Part shown: positions 7,809 to 16,111 of the stretch, in pieces
How the letters are laid out: every line of letters begins with the position of its first letter
How positions within the stretch are numbered: position 1 is the stretch's first letter
NCBI RefSeq assembly: GCF_016616095.2
Contig: NZ_CP067089.2
Location: 4,402,001 to 4,466,000, forward strand
Source: Breznakiella homolactica
GTDB lineage: Bacteria; Spirochaetota; Spirochaetia; Treponematales; Breznakiellaceae
Direction: 5' to 3'
DNA: 64,000 nucleotides
Made by a program: the position numbers and the translations under genes
The notes under the pieces: model-generated
Seen by the model: only the letters and a program-made list of their open reading frames with translations
What the model was told of the DNA's origin: nothing
Database searches by the model: none

Positions 7809-8639
7809 ATGATGAAAAAGCTATGGTGCGTATTATTGGTACTGATGCTGGTTTTTGTGACCCTTTCATGCGGCCCCCAGGGGGGCTCTCCGGCAGCCGG
7901 AGCGGCGGCTGCTAATAATCTGCAGCGTATTATCGATTCCGGGGTTCTTCGGGCCGGTTTATCCCTCAACGGGCCGCCCATAGGCGGCCGGGACAACAAG
8001 GGCGAGCCCTATGGGTATGACGTTGATTTTGCCCAGAAAATGGCGGAAACCCTGGGGGTGAAACTCGAGGTCATCGATGTGGACGGCTCCACCCGGATCG
8101 CCGCACTCACCTCGGGCCGGATCGATGTGGCCTTTGCCAATATGACCGGAACCCTGGAACGGGCAAAGACAATAGATTTTTCAATTCCCTACCTGAAGAG
8201 CGGGATAAAAATGATGGTCCGCACCGGAACGGCGTTTAAGGATGTGGAAGACCTCAATATGCCATCGGTAAAGATCGGGGTAGGCCGGGGCACCACCGGT
8301 GAGGAGCTTGCCCTTAAATTCGCTCCCAAAGCTGAAATCGTCTATGTCAGTGATTTTACGGACCAGATTCTGCTCCTCCGTCAGAGCAAGGTGGATGCCG
8401 TGTTTGAAGACAGCACCCTCATTGATTTTACCGCGGGCCAGAGCAATGGTACCCTGACGGCGCCTCCCCGGATGTACTCCAGTGATCCCATCTGTATCGG
8501 ACTTCCCAAGGGGGACATGGAATTTGTGCGCTGGGTGGATATGTTCGTATCCTGGATGATCAGTTCCGGGTGGCAGGCTGAGACTTATGAAAAATGGTGG
8601 GGTACGCCTCCTTCGGCAAATTTAACGGTTATCTGGTAA
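7809..8639 (+). CDS. Polar amino acid ABC transporter substrate-binding lipoprotein
   Basis: A 276-residue family 3 solute-binding protein. The lipobox is LSC with Cys at about residue 21, followed by a Gly/Ala-rich linker. The mature domain has the family signature pattern: IDSGVLRAGLS, GYDVDFAQKMAETLGVKLEVI, RIDVAFANMTGTLERAKTIDFSIPY, VGRGTTGEE, VDAVFEDSTLIDFT, and a late IGLPKGD...WVDMFVSWM...YEKWWG. Amino acid specificity cannot be read; the downstream asparaginase-type hydrolase hints at an Asn- or isoaspartyl-related substrate. AAAGGAG precedes the ATG; another ATG follows at once. Confidence 0.9.
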   Translation: MMKKLWCVLLVLMLVFVTLSCGPQGGSPAAGAAAANNLQRIIDSGVLRAGLSLNGPPIGGRDNKGEPYGYDVDFAQKMAETLGVKLEVIDVDGSTRIAALTSGRIDVAFANMTGTLERAKTIDFSIPYLKSGIKMMVRTGTAFKDVEDLNMPSVKIGVGRGTTGEELALKFAPKAEIVYVSDFTDQILLLRQSKVDAVFEDSTLIDFTAGQSNGTLTAPPRMYSSDPICIGLPKGDMEFVRWVDMFVSWMISSGWQAETYEKWWGTPPSANLTVIW

Positions 8640-8756
8640 TCCCTCCCGGTTCCGCCGCGGGGCAGCGGCAGGTGTATTGGGGGAGTTCTCCCTGTGCGCC
8701 CTGCCTGCGGTCCCGCCGGATCTAAAGAGGCCGGAATTTCCTTTGGGGGTACGGTT

Positions 8757-9413
8757 ATGTATTTGAATTTTAATTTTCTTACCCGGTATACCCAGGTACT
8801 GCTCAAGGGCGCAGCCCTGACGGTGATCATTTCGGTTCTTTCCCTGATCCTCGGCTTCATTTTAGGGCTGGTCATGGCCCTGCTGCGGCGCTCGAAATAC
8901 CGTTTCCTCCGGAATTTCGCCGGAGCCTGGGTGGAGTTCCTCCGGAATACCCCTTTTCTGGTGCAGCTTTTTTTCCTGTACTTCGGCCTTCCGGAGCTGG
9001 GCATCAATACGGACCCCATTGTAACGTCGATCCTGGCCCTGGGAATAAATACCAGCGCGCCGAACTGCGAAGTTATCCGGTCTGGGCTCATGGCGGTAAA
9101 AAAAGGGTATTACGAAACATCCTACGCCCTGGGATATTCCCCCTTTCAGACTTTTTACTATTTTGTGCTGCCCATTTCCCTCAGAATCGCGTTCAAACCA
9201 TTAACGAGCAATTTTATCAATCTGGTGCTCACGTCTTCGGTGGCTTTTTCGGTTACCGTAAACGAACTCATGGGAGTTTCCAAAACAATCGCGGCGCAGA
9301 CCTCCCGGCCGTTTGAGGTATACATCTTCATCATGTTTGCGTACTGCGTTTTCACCTTCATCTTATCCTTCGTGTCGAAGGCTATAGACCGTAAAATTTC
9401 AATAACCTTGTAA
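8757..9413 (+). CDS. Amino acid ABC transporter permease, first subunit
   Basis: A 218-residue HisM/GlnP-type inner-membrane permease. It starts MYLNFNFLTRYTQVLLKGAALTVIIS, the usual beginning, and contains FLRNTPFLVQLFFLYFGLPELG and the EAA-type loop AVKKGYYETSYALGYSPFQTFYYFVLP. The ATG at 8757 follows a GGGGG tract. The 117-base gap from the binding-protein gene contains GC-rich inverted sequence (GCGGGGCAGCGGCAGG against CCTGCCTGCGGTCCCGC) that may trim transcripts so the binding protein is made in excess. Confidence 0.93.
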   Translation: MYLNFNFLTRYTQVLLKGAALTVIISVLSLILGFILGLVMALLRRSKYRFLRNFAGAWVEFLRNTPFLVQLFFLYFGLPELGINTDPIVTSILALGINTSAPNCEVIRSGLMAVKKGYYETSYALGYSPFQTFYYFVLPISLRIAFKPLTSNFINLVLTSSVAFSVTVNELMGVSKTIAAQTSRPFEVYIFIMFAYCVFTFILSFVSKAIDRKISITL

Positions 9414-9424
9414 GGGACAGGACC

Positions 9425-10087
9425 ATGTTTGAAGAATATCTGAACCTGACCGCCTATGACGCGTTATTTTTCCTCAGGGCCGCGGGTACGACCCTGGGGG
9501 TTACCCTTATTTCCATTGCCATCGGCACGGTGATTGGTGTCGTTATGGGCATTATCCGGTGTTCAAAAGTAAAGATCATCAGTTTTCTGCCCCTGATTTA
9601 CATTGAGCCCCTCCGGAACTCCCCCCTGATAACCCAGCTTTTTCTGGTGTACTACGGGCTGCCGGTGATTTCGCATATAATGTTTTCCGCCTATACCGCG
9701 GCGGTCATAACGCTGTCCCTCAATACGGGGGCGTTTTTTGCCGTGCTGGTCCATAACTCCGTAAAGGGAATTCCCCAGGCCCAGTGGGAAGCGGGATACG
9801 CCCTGGGGCACGGTAAATTCTCGGTTTTTCTCCATATTATCAGCCCCCAGGTCCTGCGCCTCCTGGTGCCCATGGCCATAACCCTGTACATCAACCAGCT
9901 CCAGTGTTCGTCCTTTGTGTCTCTTATAAGCCTGATTGACCTGACCCGGTCGGGCCAGATTCTGTCCCTGCGCACCATGAAGCCCTTCCTGATCTGGGCC
10001 ATCGTTTTTGCCATCTACTTCGGAATATCCTATCCCCTGTCCCGGCTGGCCCGGAACATAGAAAAGCGTGTCGATTTCGCATACTGA
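9425..10087 (+). CDS. Amino acid ABC transporter permease, second subunit
   Basis: A 220-residue homologue of the preceding permease, with about five membrane helices, YIEPLRNSPLITQLFLVYYGLP and the EAA loop GIPQAQWEAGYALGHGKFSVFLHIISPQ. The two permeases should form a heterodimer. GGGACAGGACC lies before the ATG; the gap from the previous gene is 11 bases. Same operon. Confidence 0.93.
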   Translation: MFEEYLNLTAYDALFFLRAAGTTLGVTLISIAIGTVIGVVMGIIRCSKVKIISFLPLIYIEPLRNSPLITQLFLVYYGLPVISHIMFSAYTAAVITLSLNTGAFFAVLVHNSVKGIPQAQWEAGYALGHGKFSVFLHIISPQVLRLLVPMAITLYINQLQCSSFVSLISLIDLTRSGQILSLRTMKPFLIWAIVFAIYFGISYPLSRLARNIEKRVDFAY

Positions 10088-10104
10088 AAGGAGCCTCGGA
10101 AACA

Positions 10105-10839
10105 ATGCCCATGATTGAAGTAAAGAATATCACCAAACGGTACGGCAGTCTGACGGTCCTCCGGGATTTCAGCGTTGATTTTGATGAATCCGGGGTAACG
10201 GTGATCCTGGGCCCCAGCGGAACCGGAAAGAGTACCCTCCTGCGGTGCATCAACGGACTTGAGTCCATTGAAACCGGAGACATTCTGGTGAACGGCCTTT
10301 CGGTTCTGGAGAAACGCAACCTCCGTTCCATCAGGCTCAACTGCGGAATGGTTTTCCAGAGCACCATACTGTTTCCCCATCTCAATGTCCTTGAAAACCT
10401 GATCCTCAGTCCTATGAAACTCCTGGGGGTCAAACGCAGTGAGGCGGAGGAACAGGCCCGGTACTACCTTGCCAAGGTCGGACTGGCTTCCAAGGAAGAG
10501 GCCCGGCACAACGAACTCAGCGGCGGTGAGCAGCAGCGGATCGCCATTGCCCGGGCCATGATCATGAACCCCAAGGCGCTCCTCCTCGATGAAATTACCT
10601 CCGCCCTGGATCCGGAAATGAGCGTCGAGGTGCTGCGGCTCCTGGAAAAGCTCGCCTCCGACGGGGTTACCATGCTTATCGTCACCCATGAGCTGTCCTT
10701 TGCCCAGAAGGTTGCCCGCCGGGTTTTGTTTCTCGAAGGCGGCTCCCTGATCGCGGACGCTTCCAATGAGGTTTTCTTTAACGACCTGAAATTCAACAAT
10801 GAACGGATTGCCCGGTTTCTTCAGCATATAAATCAATAA
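10105..10839 (+). CDS. Amino acid ABC transporter ATP-binding protein
   Basis: A 244-residue GlnQ/HisP-type ATPase. Walker A is GPSGTGKST, the Q-loop MVFQSTILFPHLNVLEN, the signature LSGGEQQR, Walker B LLLDEITSALDPE, and the switch VTHE. It powers the two permeases upstream. AAAGGAGCC precedes the ATG at 10105. Confidence 0.94.
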   Translation: MPMIEVKNITKRYGSLTVLRDFSVDFDESGVTVILGPSGTGKSTLLRCINGLESIETGDILVNGLSVLEKRNLRSIRLNCGMVFQSTILFPHLNVLENLILSPMKLLGVKRSEAEEQARYYLAKVGLASKEEARHNELSGGEQQRIAIARAMIMNPKALLLDEITSALDPEMSVEVLRLLEKLASDGVTMLIVTHELSFAQKVARRVLFLEGGSLIADASNEVFFNDLKFNNERIARFLQHINQ

Positions 10840-10850
10840 AAGGAAAAAAG

Positions 10851-11741
10851 ATGGTTGCCTTGATTCTGCACGGCGGAGTCCACGATCTTCCGCCGGATGA
10901 GGATGAAAAAAAACAGGCCCTCGCGGGGCTCAGCGAATACGGCCGGCAGGGACTTGATCTGCTTAAACAGGGACTGTCCGCCCTGGACGCGGTGGAGCGG
11001 ATCATCTGCCTTCTCGAGGATGATCCTTCCTTTGACGCCGGGACCGGGTCCTTCCGGAACCTAAACGGGGATGTTGAAATGGATGCCATCATCATGGACA
11101 GCGCCATGCGGTGCGGCGGGGTGCAGTGTATCCAGCACGTGCGGCATCCCGTATCGGTTGCCCGGGCGGTGATGGAAAAAACGCCCCACATTCTCCTTTC
11201 CGGCGCCGGTGCCGGGCAGTTCGCACTGGCCAACGGCTTTCCTTATTACGATCCGTCTTTGGGGGACAATAACCTTGAGGATGCCCGGGGCAGGGTACGG
11301 ATGCTCCGGGATGTGCAGTACTACCGGGAAATCCGGGATGAAGACCGTGTTTTTTCCACCGTCGGCGCGGTCGCCCTGGATTCTGCGGGCACGCTGGTGG
11401 CGGCCACCTCCACCGGGGGAATCCGCATGAAAATGCCCGGCCGGGTGGGGGATTCCGCGATTCCCGGGGCCGGTACCTACTGTACCGGCGATATCGGCCT
11501 TTCCGCCACCGGCGAAGGGGAAGGGATCATGCGGCTCTGTCTGACCCACGGTATCGCCGTCTCCTACGGGCAGTCCCGGGATCTGACCGGCTCCTGCCGG
11601 AGGGGCGTGGAATCGGGTTCCGGGATTGACTGTATCTGCGGGGTCATCGCCATGAACCGGCAGGGGGAATTTACCTGGGCCCATAACGGATCATTTATGC
11701 CGGTATACTGCGCCAGCGCGCAGGTACCGGATTCAGTATAA
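10851..11741 (+). CDS. Isoaspartyl peptidase / plant-type L-asparaginase (Ntn hydrolase)
   Basis: A 296-residue member of the family that hydrolyses L-asparagine or isoaspartyl dipeptides, made as a precursor that cuts itself to expose an N-terminal threonine. The start (LILHGGV), FDAGTGSFRNLNGDVEMDAIIMD and the cleavage motif STVGAVALDSAG are all present. Thr170 would be the nucleophile, followed by ATSTGGIRMKMPGRVGDSAIPGAGTY, which contributes substrate-binding residues. AAAGGAAAAAAG lies before the ATG, 11 bases after the ATPase gene. Its place in the importer operon suggests that it processes the imported compound. Exact substrate unknown. Confidence 0.9.
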   Translation: MVALILHGGVHDLPPDEDEKKQALAGLSEYGRQGLDLLKQGLSALDAVERIICLLEDDPSFDAGTGSFRNLNGDVEMDAIIMDSAMRCGGVQCIQHVRHPVSVARAVMEKTPHILLSGAGAGQFALANGFPYYDPSLGDNNLEDARGRVRMLRDVQYYREIRDEDRVFSTVGAVALDSAGTLVAATSTGGIRMKMPGRVGDSAIPGAGTYCTGDIGLSATGEGEGIMRLCLTHGIAVSYGQSRDLTGSCRRGVESGSGIDCICGVIAMNRQGEFTWAHNGSFMPVYCASAQVPDSV

Positions 11742-11768
11742 ATTCAGAAGTATGTAAGGAGCAGCGCT

Positions 11769-13172
11769 ATGAAAATTGAGGAAATCATCGTTCCCGGGTT
11801 CCCGTCGGAAATGATACACGAAAGCATTGTCCGTATTGCCCCCGCGGATACCTATCTGGGCCGGATAAACCGGGTTCTGGAAAAGGTGGCTGAGATGTAC
11901 GGGGCAACCCATGTGTTCGTCTACGGCGACCGGGAACATTTCGCCAACATTCATTATTTTACCGGATACGATCCCCGGTTTGAAGAAGCCCTGCTTATCC
12001 TTTCAAAGGGCCATGAACCGCTGATCCTCCTGGGCAACGAAGGCTGGGCCTATTCGGAAATCATTCCCTATTCCCTGCGCAGGGTTCTGTATCAGAGTTT
12101 CAGCCTGGCAGGCCAGCCGAGAAACGGGGATATCAAGGCTGTGCTGCCCGGGGCATTCAAGCAGGCGGGAATATCCGCAAGCAGTACCGTCGGAATTGTG
12201 GGACTCAAATATTACGTTTCCGAGGAATCCGGCGACCCGGCGCACCAGATCGATATTCCCCGTTTTCTTACGGAAGCGCTGGAAGCGTTCGCCCCCGGTG
12301 CTGCCATGGTCAATGTAACGGATATCATGATCCACCCCGCCTACGGCCTGCGGACCCAGCTCGATATCGATGAAATGGCGGTCCTTGAGCTGGCGGAAAC
12401 GAAAAGTTCCAGAAGCGCGTATAACGTCATGCGTCACCTGGAACCGGGGATGAGCGAAATTGAAGCTTCGGCGTATTTCTGCATCGACGGCAATCCCCTT
12501 GTGGCCCATCCGAATCTCAACTTTACCCTGGAAGATACCCGCCGGGGACTGGTGAGCCCCGGCAGCCACCGGCTCGCCTACGGCGATATTTTTAATATCG
12601 GTATCGGGTACCGTTCTTCCATGTTTGCCCGGACGTCCATGTACGCCCGGAGCACCGATGATATCCGGCCGGAGTGGCGGGACATCATGGAAAAAATATT
12701 TATTCCTTATTTTAAAGTGGTTGTGACCTGGTATGAGAATCTCACCATCGGGGCAACGGGAAGCGCCGTAATAAAAGAGATCCGCAGACAGGTTCCCGAG
12801 TATGACCGGCTCGGAGTCGGGCTCAACCCGGGACATCTCATTCACAATGACGAATGGACCTCAAGTATTTTCACCGATACGGCGGATTACGCGGTTAAGG
12901 ACGGCATGGCGGTCCAGTGCGATATCATTGCCTGCCCCGAGGCGTATCCCGGTGTCCATATTGAAGATGGGGTGATCATCGCGGGACAGAAGACCCGGGA
13001 TGAATTTAAGCGGAAGTATCCGGAAGCCTGGAACCGGATTGAAGCCCGCCGCCGTTTAATGAAGGATCTTCTCAACATACAAATCGGTGACGACCTGCTG
13101 CCTCTGTCGGATCTTCCGGGATGCCTTTCCCCGTGGAACGTCAATCCCCACCAGGTTCTCGGCGTGCGGTAG
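11769..13172 (+). CDS. M24 family (pita-bread fold) protein, creatinase/prolidase-like, probably without metal
   Basis: A 467-residue protein with a creatinase-type N-terminal domain (about 1-190) and an M24 C-terminal domain. The usual two metal-binding aspartates (in FDxG and SDxT type motifs) are not seen: the matching stretch reads GDIFNIGIGYRSSMFARTSMYA. A histidine (NPGHLIHNDE) and the terminal GVHIEDGVII glutamate remain. Creatinases use this fold without metal to cut C-N bonds, so a non-peptidase amidino-hydrolase role is possible. Alternatively it is an inactive homologue. AAGGAG precedes the ATG. Last gene of the amino-acid uptake operon. Confidence 0.82.
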   Translation: MKIEEIIVPGFPSEMIHESIVRIAPADTYLGRINRVLEKVAEMYGATHVFVYGDREHFANIHYFTGYDPRFEEALLILSKGHEPLILLGNEGWAYSEIIPYSLRRVLYQSFSLAGQPRNGDIKAVLPGAFKQAGISASSTVGIVGLKYYVSEESGDPAHQIDIPRFLTEALEAFAPGAAMVNVTDIMIHPAYGLRTQLDIDEMAVLELAETKSSRSAYNVMRHLEPGMSEIEASAYFCIDGNPLVAHPNLNFTLEDTRRGLVSPGSHRLAYGDIFNIGIGYRSSMFARTSMYARSTDDIRPEWRDIMEKIFIPYFKVVVTWYENLTIGATGSAVIKEIRRQVPEYDRLGVGLNPGHLIHNDEWTSSIFTDTADYAVKDGMAVQCDIIACPEAYPGVHIEDGVIIAGQKTRDEFKRKYPEAWNRIEARRRLMKDLLNIQIGDDLLPLSDLPGCLSPWNVNPHQVLGVR

Positions 13173-13186
13173 GATTGAATTCCCGG

Positions 13187-13307
13187 CTCTTAGCGGCACA
13201 GAAGCATGGGGGAACATGCCCTGCGGGGTGCCGGATAGATTTTTTCTATCCGGCGGAACCCCTGGGATTGGTATCTCCAGGCTTCTATGAGGGGTGGTAT
13301 ACTGCGG
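13187..13307. repeat. Second repeat family (AGAAGCATGG type) with hairpin between convergent genes
   Basis: Begins GCGGCACAGAAGCATGGG and ends GGCTTCTATGAGGGG with GTATACTGCGG running to the end of the LacI gene. Inside is a hairpin CCGGATAG (13231-13238) / CTATCCGG (13246-13253) with a T-rich loop that could end transcription from both sides. Pieces alike occur at about 4826, 52098 (reverse) and 54970 (reverse). Confidence 0.5.
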
Positions 13308-14369
13308 CTACCCTGCGTTTTTATCGGTGGATTTTCTGAGTACGATAGCTGCCGGAAGCAGGGTATCCTCCGGCGGCGTCCCCTGTTCTATCTGTCTGAT
13401 CAGCAGGGATGCGCCGTTTTTTCCAAGGTCGTAGGCCGGAACCCTGACGGTGGTCAGGGGCGGCGAAAGGTATTCCGAAATTTCAATATCATCGAAACCG
13501 GTGATGGACAGCTCCCGGGGAACCGGTATATCCAGTTCGGCGGCGGCTTTCATGGCTCCTATGGCCATAAGATCGTTGGCGCAGATTACCGCCGTGGGCC
13601 GTTCCGTAAGCCGGGCGAATCCGTACATAGCCTGGTAACCGCCCTGGACACTGTAATGGCCTTCGGCGAGATACGGTCCGGGCAGTTCCGTCCCGGATTC
13701 CGCGGCGGCGTCGAGGAACGCCGAAAGCCGTATGGAAGAATGGATCTGGTCTGTGCTTCCCTTGATAAAGGCAATTCTCCGGTGGCCGAGCCCATACAGA
13801 ATTCTATAGGTTTCCCTGATTACCGAATAATTGTCGAACCGAACCGACGCTCCCACGGGATGGCCGCCGCACCGGTAGGGGCCGTTTCCGATAAATATGG
13901 CCGGAATGGCGTATCCGTGAATTTTTCTGAGCATTTCCTCATCGATTTCCCATGACGTTAGGATCAGCAATCCGTCGACGGATCTTCCGCGCAGGATGGT
14001 ATCCCCCACGTCCTCGGCCGTTTCCCCCTGGCCGTAATTGGTAATTTCAATCTGCAGGGTATATCCGTGCTTTTTTATGTAATCGTTTATTCCCTGGAGA
14101 ACGGGAAGTTCGTACTGCCAGGTTGAAGGAAGGATGGGCTGTTTGTCCAGGATCAGGAGAAGCAGGCTCTTTGTCCGCCCCTGGGCCAAGGCCTGGGCCG
14201 CGTGGTTGGGGATGTAACCCAATTCCTCTATGGCACGCAGAACCTTTGTGCGGGTAGGCCCGTCAACCAGAGGTATATTGTTGACCACCCGGGATACAGT
14301 CCCGGTGGATACTTCAGCGTACCGGGCAACATCCATCTGGGTAACTTTTCGGTTTTTATGGGAAGGCAT
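13308..14369 (-). CDS. LacI/GalR family transcriptional regulator
   Basis: A 353-residue sugar-responsive repressor type. The N-terminal helix-turn-helix is textbook: VTQMDVARYAEVSTGTVSRVVNN, then GPTRTKVLRAIEELGYIPNHAAQALAQGRT. The periplasmic-binding-like effector domain follows (VDGLLILTSWEIDEE, RIAFIKGSTDQ, AVICANDLMAIGAMKAAAELDIPVPRELSITGFDDIEISEYLSPPLTTVRVP). GAGGTGG lies before the ATG. It is divergent from the sugar ABC importer at 14782, which is its most likely target, and convergent with the amino-acid operon that carries a LacI-type palindrome. Confidence 0.95.
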   Translation of the reverse strand: MPSHKNRKVTQMDVARYAEVSTGTVSRVVNNIPLVDGPTRTKVLRAIEELGYIPNHAAQALAQGRTKSLLLLILDKQPILPSTWQYELPVLQGINDYIKKHGYTLQIEITNYGQGETAEDVGDTILRGRSVDGLLILTSWEIDEEMLRKIHGYAIPAIFIGNGPYRCGGHPVGASVRFDNYSVIRETYRILYGLGHRRIAFIKGSTDQIHSSIRLSAFLDAAAESGTELPGPYLAEGHYSVQGGYQAMYGFARLTERPTAVICANDLMAIGAMKAAAELDIPVPRELSITGFDDIEISEYLSPPLTTVRVPAYDLGKNGASLLIRQIEQGTPPEDTLLPAAIVLRKSTDKNAG

Positions 14370-14781
14370 TGAACCACCTCACATATTCTGCCTGCAGAGT
14401 ATACCGGCAATACTGCTGTACAGACGATTCGTACAGTATACATCATACTTCAAAAAAAATCTTAAAAAATCAACAAATACATTCAAAAGCTCCAATATTT
14501 TAGAGCTGAAGGTTCGTTTTATGCTGCGTATGGTATTTTTTTATAACATTTTTTCTAAAAAGCCTGTTTTTTTATGGTAATTGAAAGAAAAAACTACTGA
14601 ATCAGGGTAATAATTTGATTTTATAGGCAATGAAGTTTATGCTATATGTAATTATGTTCCGGTTTTTCGGATGAAAATTCGTTTTTTAGACAAAAAATAC
14701 GGTCCGGTGACAGCCGGATTGTATAAAAAGACGGGATTCTTCGAAAAATCATTTTGAATTTTATAAAAAACGGAGGATTTT
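14370..14781. other. AT-rich intergenic region between LacI regulator and sugar importer
   Basis: About 410 bases, much richer in A+T than the surroundings, with several A and T tracts and no convincing gene. It holds an inverted repeat near the LacI start (14416-14436), another (AGCTC-N10-GAGCT near 14489-14508), and TATAAA-like boxes before the importer, including TATAAAAAGAC near 14723. The exact promoters could not be fixed. Confidence 0.5.
14416..14436. promoter_or_regulatory. Possible operator between the LacI gene and the sugar importer
   Basis: CTGTAC (14416-14421) and GTACAG (14431-14436) form an inverted repeat with a nine-base centre that contains ACGATTCGT, itself palindromic about its central T. 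It lies about 50 bases upstream of the LacI start codon, suitable for autoregulation. It is not alike in sequence to the palindrome at 7770. Confidence 0.4.
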
Positions 14782-16020
14782 ATGAAAAGGACACTGAAAG
14801 TATTCGGGCTTATGCTGCTCGCGGCTTGCCTCAGTTTTCCGGCTTTTGCCGGCGGCGGCGGAGACTCATCCGGTTCGGGCAAGGTTGTTCTGACCATGGG
14901 TTCCTGGCGCACCGATGACGTAGCCCAGGTAAACCGGCTTCTGGCGGAATACAAGAAGGTCGCTCCCAATGTGGAAATCCAGTTCCGCCCCACCAATCCT
15001 CCGGATTACAATGCTACCCTCAGGCTGCAGCTCGACAGCGGAACCGGTCCCGATCTCATGTACGCCCGTTCCTACGCGCCGGGGCAGGAATTGTTTAACG
15101 CCGGGTATTTTGCGGACTGCACGAATATTCCCGGGCTCATGCAGAATTTTACCCCGTCGAACCTCGCGCCATGGCAGATGCCCGACGGGAAAATGTTCGC
15201 CGTTCCCTTTGCTGCGGTATCCCACGCGGTTTACTACAACAAGGACATTTTCCGGAAGGAGAATCTTTCAATTCCCCAGAGCTGGGAGGATTTCCTGGCC
15301 CTCTGCCAGACTCTGACTTCCAAGGGCTACACACCCCTGGCCAACGGTGTCGCCGATGAATGGGACATCCTGGAATGCTTTTTCCTCGGGATGCTTCCCA
15401 ATTTCGTGGGCGGTGCTTCGGAACGGGTCAAATACGAAACCGGTGAAAAGAAACTCAATGACGCCAATTTCGTGGCAGCCTTCAAAGGTATGGCGGACGT
15501 GGCAAAATACCTTCCCCGGGGATTCCAGTCGGTTACCTACAACGATTCCCAGGTGCTCTTCAACAGCCAGCAGGCGGTGATGTTCATGGACGGTTCCTGG
15601 ACCGCCGGTGTTTACGAGGGCGCTCCCTTTGAATGGGGTGTCTTCGCCATGCCCGCTCCCCGGGGCCGGAACACCATCATCTGCTTCCACCCGGATATGG
15701 CAATCACCATGAATACAAAAACCAAGTACCCCGAAGAATGCAAAGCCTTCCTGGCATGGCTCTGCACCCGGGAAGGGGCCACCACGGCGTCACAGAATCT
15801 TCCCCTGGGTTACTTCCCGATGATCAATTTCCCCATCCAGCTCACCGATGCGCATGCCAACGAATTCCTTGCTCTTAACAACGGAAAGGAAACCGACGCC
15901 CGGTTCGTGTGGCCGAAACTCCTGGATCTGTACGCTCCCATGAATCAGGAAGTAATCAAGGTTCTCAAAGGCGAGGCAACCCCGAAGCAGGCGGCGGATG
16001 CCATTGAAGCCGCCCGGTAA
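14782..16020 (+). CDS. Carbohydrate ABC transporter substrate-binding protein (CUT1 type)
   Basis: A 412-residue family 1 solute-binding protein. The signal peptide ends LSFPAFA then GGGGDSSGSG, again without a lipobox cysteine. The mature part has VVLTMGSWRTDD, EYKKVAPNVEIQFRPTN, LQLDSGTGPDLMYAR, FAVPFAAVSHAVYYNKDIF, and AVMFMDGSWTAGVYEGAPFEWGVFAMP, all typical of sugar-binding proteins. ACGGAGG precedes the ATG. A hairpin terminator separates it from the permeases. Regulated probably by the divergent LacI protein; sugar unknown. Confidence 0.93.
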   Translation: MKRTLKVFGLMLLAACLSFPAFAGGGGDSSGSGKVVLTMGSWRTDDVAQVNRLLAEYKKVAPNVEIQFRPTNPPDYNATLRLQLDSGTGPDLMYARSYAPGQELFNAGYFADCTNIPGLMQNFTPSNLAPWQMPDGKMFAVPFAAVSHAVYYNKDIFRKENLSIPQSWEDFLALCQTLTSKGYTPLANGVADEWDILECFFLGMLPNFVGGASERVKYETGEKKLNDANFVAAFKGMADVAKYLPRGFQSVTYNDSQVLFNSQQAVMFMDGSWTAGVYEGAPFEWGVFAMPAPRGRNTIICFHPDMAITMNTKTKYPEECKAFLAWLCTREGATTASQNLPLGYFPMINFPIQLTDAHANEFLALNNGKETDARFVWPKLLDLYAPMNQEVIKVLKGEATPKQAADAIEAAR

Positions 16021-16047
16021 CTGTTTATATGTAAAATATTGAATGGG

Positions 16048-16075
16048 GAGGCGGGGGTATCCCCGCCTCTTTTTT
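16048..16075 (+). terminator. Intergenic attenuator/terminator after the sugar-binding protein gene
   Basis: GAGGCGGGG (16048-16056), loop GTAT, CCCCGCCTC (16061-16069), then a T-run. It sits inside the operon, before the permease genes, so it probably acts as a partial terminator giving more binding protein than permease. Confidence 0.88.
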
Positions 16076-16111
16076 ATTGATGGTACCGGCGGCATTTCCC
16101 GGCGGATATGT

